Assembly: GCA_964228975.1 (NCBI GenBank) | Contig: CAXRCC010000229.1 | Location: 1 to 7,762 of the forward strand | Direction: 5' to 3' | Length of the DNA: 7,762 nt | DNA from: Paraneptunicella sp964228975 | GTDB lineage: Bacteria > Pseudomonadota > Gammaproteobacteria > Enterobacterales > Alteromonadaceae | Shown here: one piece after another, positions 6,091-7,762 of the stretch | Position numbering within the stretch: position 1 is the stretch's first letter | Layout: the number at the start of each line of letters is the position of its first letter | Translations under genes and position numbers: made by a program | Notes under the pieces: generated by a model | The model's input: only the letters and a program-made list of their open reading frames with translations | Database searches by the model: none | What the model was told of the DNA's origin: nothing

Positions 6091-6963
6091 ATGTTAGAAA
6101 CGTTAAATTATGCGCAAAAGCAGCGATTATCTTATATTGATTTTAAATTGCTGTTTGTTGGTGCTGTTTCACGTAGCGAAATCGTACAACATTTTGAATT
6201 GGGCTTATCGGCGGCAACGCGAGACATCAACCTGTACAAAGAGCTTGCGCCCAACAATATGCAATACGATACGGTCGAGAAGCGATACTTTATCGACGCT
6301 AAATTTGTGCCTTTATTCGAGCACGATCCCCGCAAAACGCTGGTTAAGTTGGCACATCAAATCACTGATGGCTTTGACGCTATTGCCGATACCCAATTTC
6401 CAGTAGAAGCGCCGAGTCAACTCAACGTGCCCGATATTTTTGTGGTTGCACGACTGTCTCAAGCCATCATTAATAACAAACCTGTGAGCTTAATTTACAC
6501 GTCACTAAGCAGTGGCTCCGGTGCCAGAGAGTTTGTGCCACACGCCATTGTTGATAACGGATTGCGTTGGCATGTCAGAGGCTTTGATAGAAAAAGCCAA
6601 TCCTTTCGCGATTTTGTGTTAACCCGTATCGCGAAAGTCACGGTCAAGCAAGAACAAGCGGTGCAGCCGCAAGAGCGCAAAGAAGAAGATCATCAATGGA
6701 CGCGCATCATGCCGTTGCAACTGGTTCCGCACCCGAAAAACATTCAGTTTTCTACCGCAATAGAAATGGATTTCGGAATGGAAGAAGGGGTGTTAGAGCT
6801 TAACGTGAGAGCCGCAATGGCAGGATATTTACTGCGCCGCTGGAATGTAGATTGCACCGAGCAAGCGTCGCTAACGGGTCCAGAATATCAGTTATACCTT
6901 AGAAACCGTCAAACCTTATACGGCGCTGAAAACTTAACATTGGCACCGGGCTACAGCGTTTAG
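6091..6963 (+). CDS. WYL-domain transcriptional regulator, BrxR/CapW-like architecture
   Basis: The 290-residue protein has an N-terminal winged helix (about 10-70) with SRSEIVQHFELGLSAATRDI (27-46), followed by the LYKELAP and KRYF segments that mark the BrxR/CapW type. A WYL domain (about 115-188) follows, with WHVRGFDR (160-167) and RDFVLTRI (173-180) in place of the consensus WYL and R-x-F-x-x-x-RI, then a C-terminal WCX-like domain. Relatives act as dimeric repressors, often in front of BREX, CBASS or other phage-defence loci, and may sense a nucleic-acid or nucleotide ligand through the WYL pocket. No defence gene follows here; rof follows by 20 bp. I prefer ATG 6091, which starts just before the HTH. 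GTG 6022 would add a 23-residue polar tail without a Shine-Dalgarno. The ribosome site of 6091 (AAGAG) is itself weak. Confidence 0.85.
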   Translation: MLETLNYAQKQRLSYIDFKLLFVGAVSRSEIVQHFELGLSAATRDINLYKELAPNNMQYDTVEKRYFIDAKFVPLFEHDPRKTLVKLAHQITDGFDAIADTQFPVEAPSQLNVPDIFVVARLSQAIINNKPVSLIYTSLSSGSGAREFVPHAIVDNGLRWHVRGFDRKSQSFRDFVLTRIAKVTVKQEQAVQPQERKEEDHQWTRIMPLQLVPHPKNIQFSTAIEMDFGMEEGVLELNVRAAMAGYLLRRWNVDCTEQASLTGPEYQLYLRNRQTLYGAENLTLAPGYSV

Positions 6964-6983
6964 TTTTATACCGAGGAGATATC

Positions 6984-7250
6984 ATGAGTCAGAAAATCTT
7001 ATCTTGTGATTTACACGACTATTTGGAAATTGCCTGTATGTTTCAATATCAGGTAGGCATTACCCTCAAAAGCGGTGAAGTGATCACCGGGCAGGCTGCG
7101 GATGTGAAAACCTTGCCCGGCAAAAAGGAAATACTGCTCGTTAAAGCCGCATCGTCTTCATCGGCACCAATAGAGATTGATATTACTTCAATGTCACACC
7201 TAAAGGTGCTGACGCCAAACGCGCGTTTCGAGCAGGTGTCTTTTGAATAG
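6984..7250 (+). CDS. rof: Rho-binding antiterminator (Rof/YaeO family)
   Basis: This is an 88-residue protein; E. coli Rof has about 84. The N-terminal ILSCDLHDYLEIAC (5-18) matches the family pattern CD-x-x-D-x-LE-x-AC, whose acidic residues contact Rho. The following beta-rich part (ITLKSGEVITGQAADV, 26-41, then EILLVKA and IEIDITSMSHLKVL) fits the small Sm-like barrel. In E. coli, Rof blocks the primary RNA-binding site of Rho and so reduces Rho-dependent termination. AGGAG (6974-6978) lies 5 bases before ATG. The gene is 20 bp behind the WYL regulator, probably in one operon. Its last 68 bp overlap the convergent LysR gene. It is somewhat divergent, with a Ser-rich insert (56-60), so the function is likely but not proven. 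Confidence 0.8.
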   Translation: MSQKILSCDLHDYLEIACMFQYQVGITLKSGEVITGQAADVKTLPGKKEILLVKAASSSSAPIEIDITSMSHLKVLTPNARFEQVSFE

Positions 7251-7762
7251 CTTGGGACGCAGTCTCGTTAGGAAACACACTCACCAAGGTATCAATAAAG
7301 ATCTGTTCATGCGGTGATACTTCGGTGAGGCTAGCAAGGCACCATTGCCTTCTTCCTTTGGCTTGCCTAAAGCGCAGCGCTTTGAGCTTCTTGTTGTCAA
7401 GAAAGCGGTTAGCCGCCCACTGCGCCATAATAGTCACGCCCAAATCGGCACTCACCAATTCAATAATGGCTTCGGAAAGTTGCACTTTCTGTAAGCTTTT
7501 CACTGCATTCACATTGCCATTTAGAATATGTGAAATCACGTAATTTCGTTGCTCCGGCAAATCATAAACAATCAGGTTTTCGTCGCGTAAGTCTTCAACG
7601 GTCACTTCTCCTAGTTGATTGAGTCGATGAGAGTTTGGTACTAGAAGGACCATTTCATCTTCAATTAACTCTTGGCTTATCGCCGGGGAGGGAACCACTT
7701 GCTTGGAAATGATTGCTAAATCCACTTTGCCTTGCAGCAAGTACTGAATTGGATCAGATGTG
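7183..7762 (-). CDS. LysR-type transcriptional regulator, MetR-like (C-terminal part only)
   Basis: The frame enters from the right edge at 7762, so the N-terminal winged helix is outside the window; 192 codons are visible. They cover the periplasmic-binding-protein-like effector domain: a TSDPIQYLLQGKVDLAI start, ELIEDEMVLLVPNSH, then LSEAIIELVSADLGVTIMAQW, a pattern seen in MetR and close LysR members. The domain seems to finish near FPNE, and a tail of about 24 polar and small residues continues to the TAA at 7185-7183. That tail is encoded where the gene overlaps rof by 68 bp. No terminator lies between the convergent genes. TTG at 7740 is an internal codon, not the start. Target genes are not visible. 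Confidence 0.88.
   Translation of the reverse strand, partial: TSDPIQYLLQGKVDLAIISKQVVPSPAISQELIEDEMVLLVPNSHRLNQLGEVTVEDLRDENLIVYDLPEQRNYVISHILNGNVNAVKSLQKVQLSEAIIELVSADLGVTIMAQWAANRFLDNKKLKALRFRQAKGRRQWCLASLTEVSPHEQIFIDTLVSVFPNETASQAIQKTPARNARLASAPLGVTLK

Noticed and set aside
1..7762. tRNA, rRNA, insertion sequences or a known phage-defence system
   Set aside because: No cloverleaf, rRNA-like, transposase or defence effector sequence was found. The WYL gene is the only defence-associated family here.

Overview
The window is compact, moderate-GC DNA with Shine-Dalgarno-led genes, short operon gaps and intrinsic terminators. A Rof-type Rho-binding antiterminator, a BrxR-like WYL regulator and a LysR/MetR-like regulator suggest a gammaproteobacterium, possibly marine. 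Genus cannot be told from the sequence alone.

Layout. (1) Bases 1-70 hold the last codons of a gene that resembles the C-terminus of a sugar ABC transporter permease. It is followed by a degenerate 15-bp tandem repeat (81-170) and a hairpin terminator (177-204). (2) Bases 376-2497 are a two-gene unit: a NiFe-hydrogenase large-subunit homologue (group 3b/HydA-like) in which all four metal-ligand cysteines are replaced, then a cation diffusion facilitator (CDF) exporter 19 bp downstream. (3) Bases 2498-2771 are intergenic. A perfect 10-bp hairpin there is followed by eight T only on the minus strand, and upstream of it on that strand lie a second hairpin with a GGA loop and a possible promoter. 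Together these look like a small RNA of about 100 nt. (4) Bases 2772-5200 are a tight pair: an AMP phosphorylase-type member of the thymidine phosphorylase family and an archaeal-style PRPP synthetase, closed by a bidirectional terminator (5253-5286). (5) Bases 5330-5917 on the minus strand encode an NAD(P)H-dependent FMN reductase-family flavoprotein. It is divergent from (6) a WYL-domain regulator of BrxR/CapW build (6091-6963) and a rof-family gene (6984-7250). The divergent region has a 7-bp inverted repeat over the predicted -10 of the flavoprotein gene. (7) From 7762 down to 7183 on the minus strand runs the C-terminal part of a LysR-type regulator, whose 3' end overlaps rof by 68 bp.

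How the genes may work together. The phosphorylase and PRPP synthetase probably act jointly in nucleotide/ribose-phosphate salvage. The WYL regulator and the Rof-like protein probably form a transcription-control pair: one a DNA-binding repressor, the other acting on Rho. The hydrogenase-like protein has lost its catalytic metal site and has no small subunit gene nearby. Its full-length frame, intact fold motifs and operon link with a metal exporter make it the most unusual item in the window.
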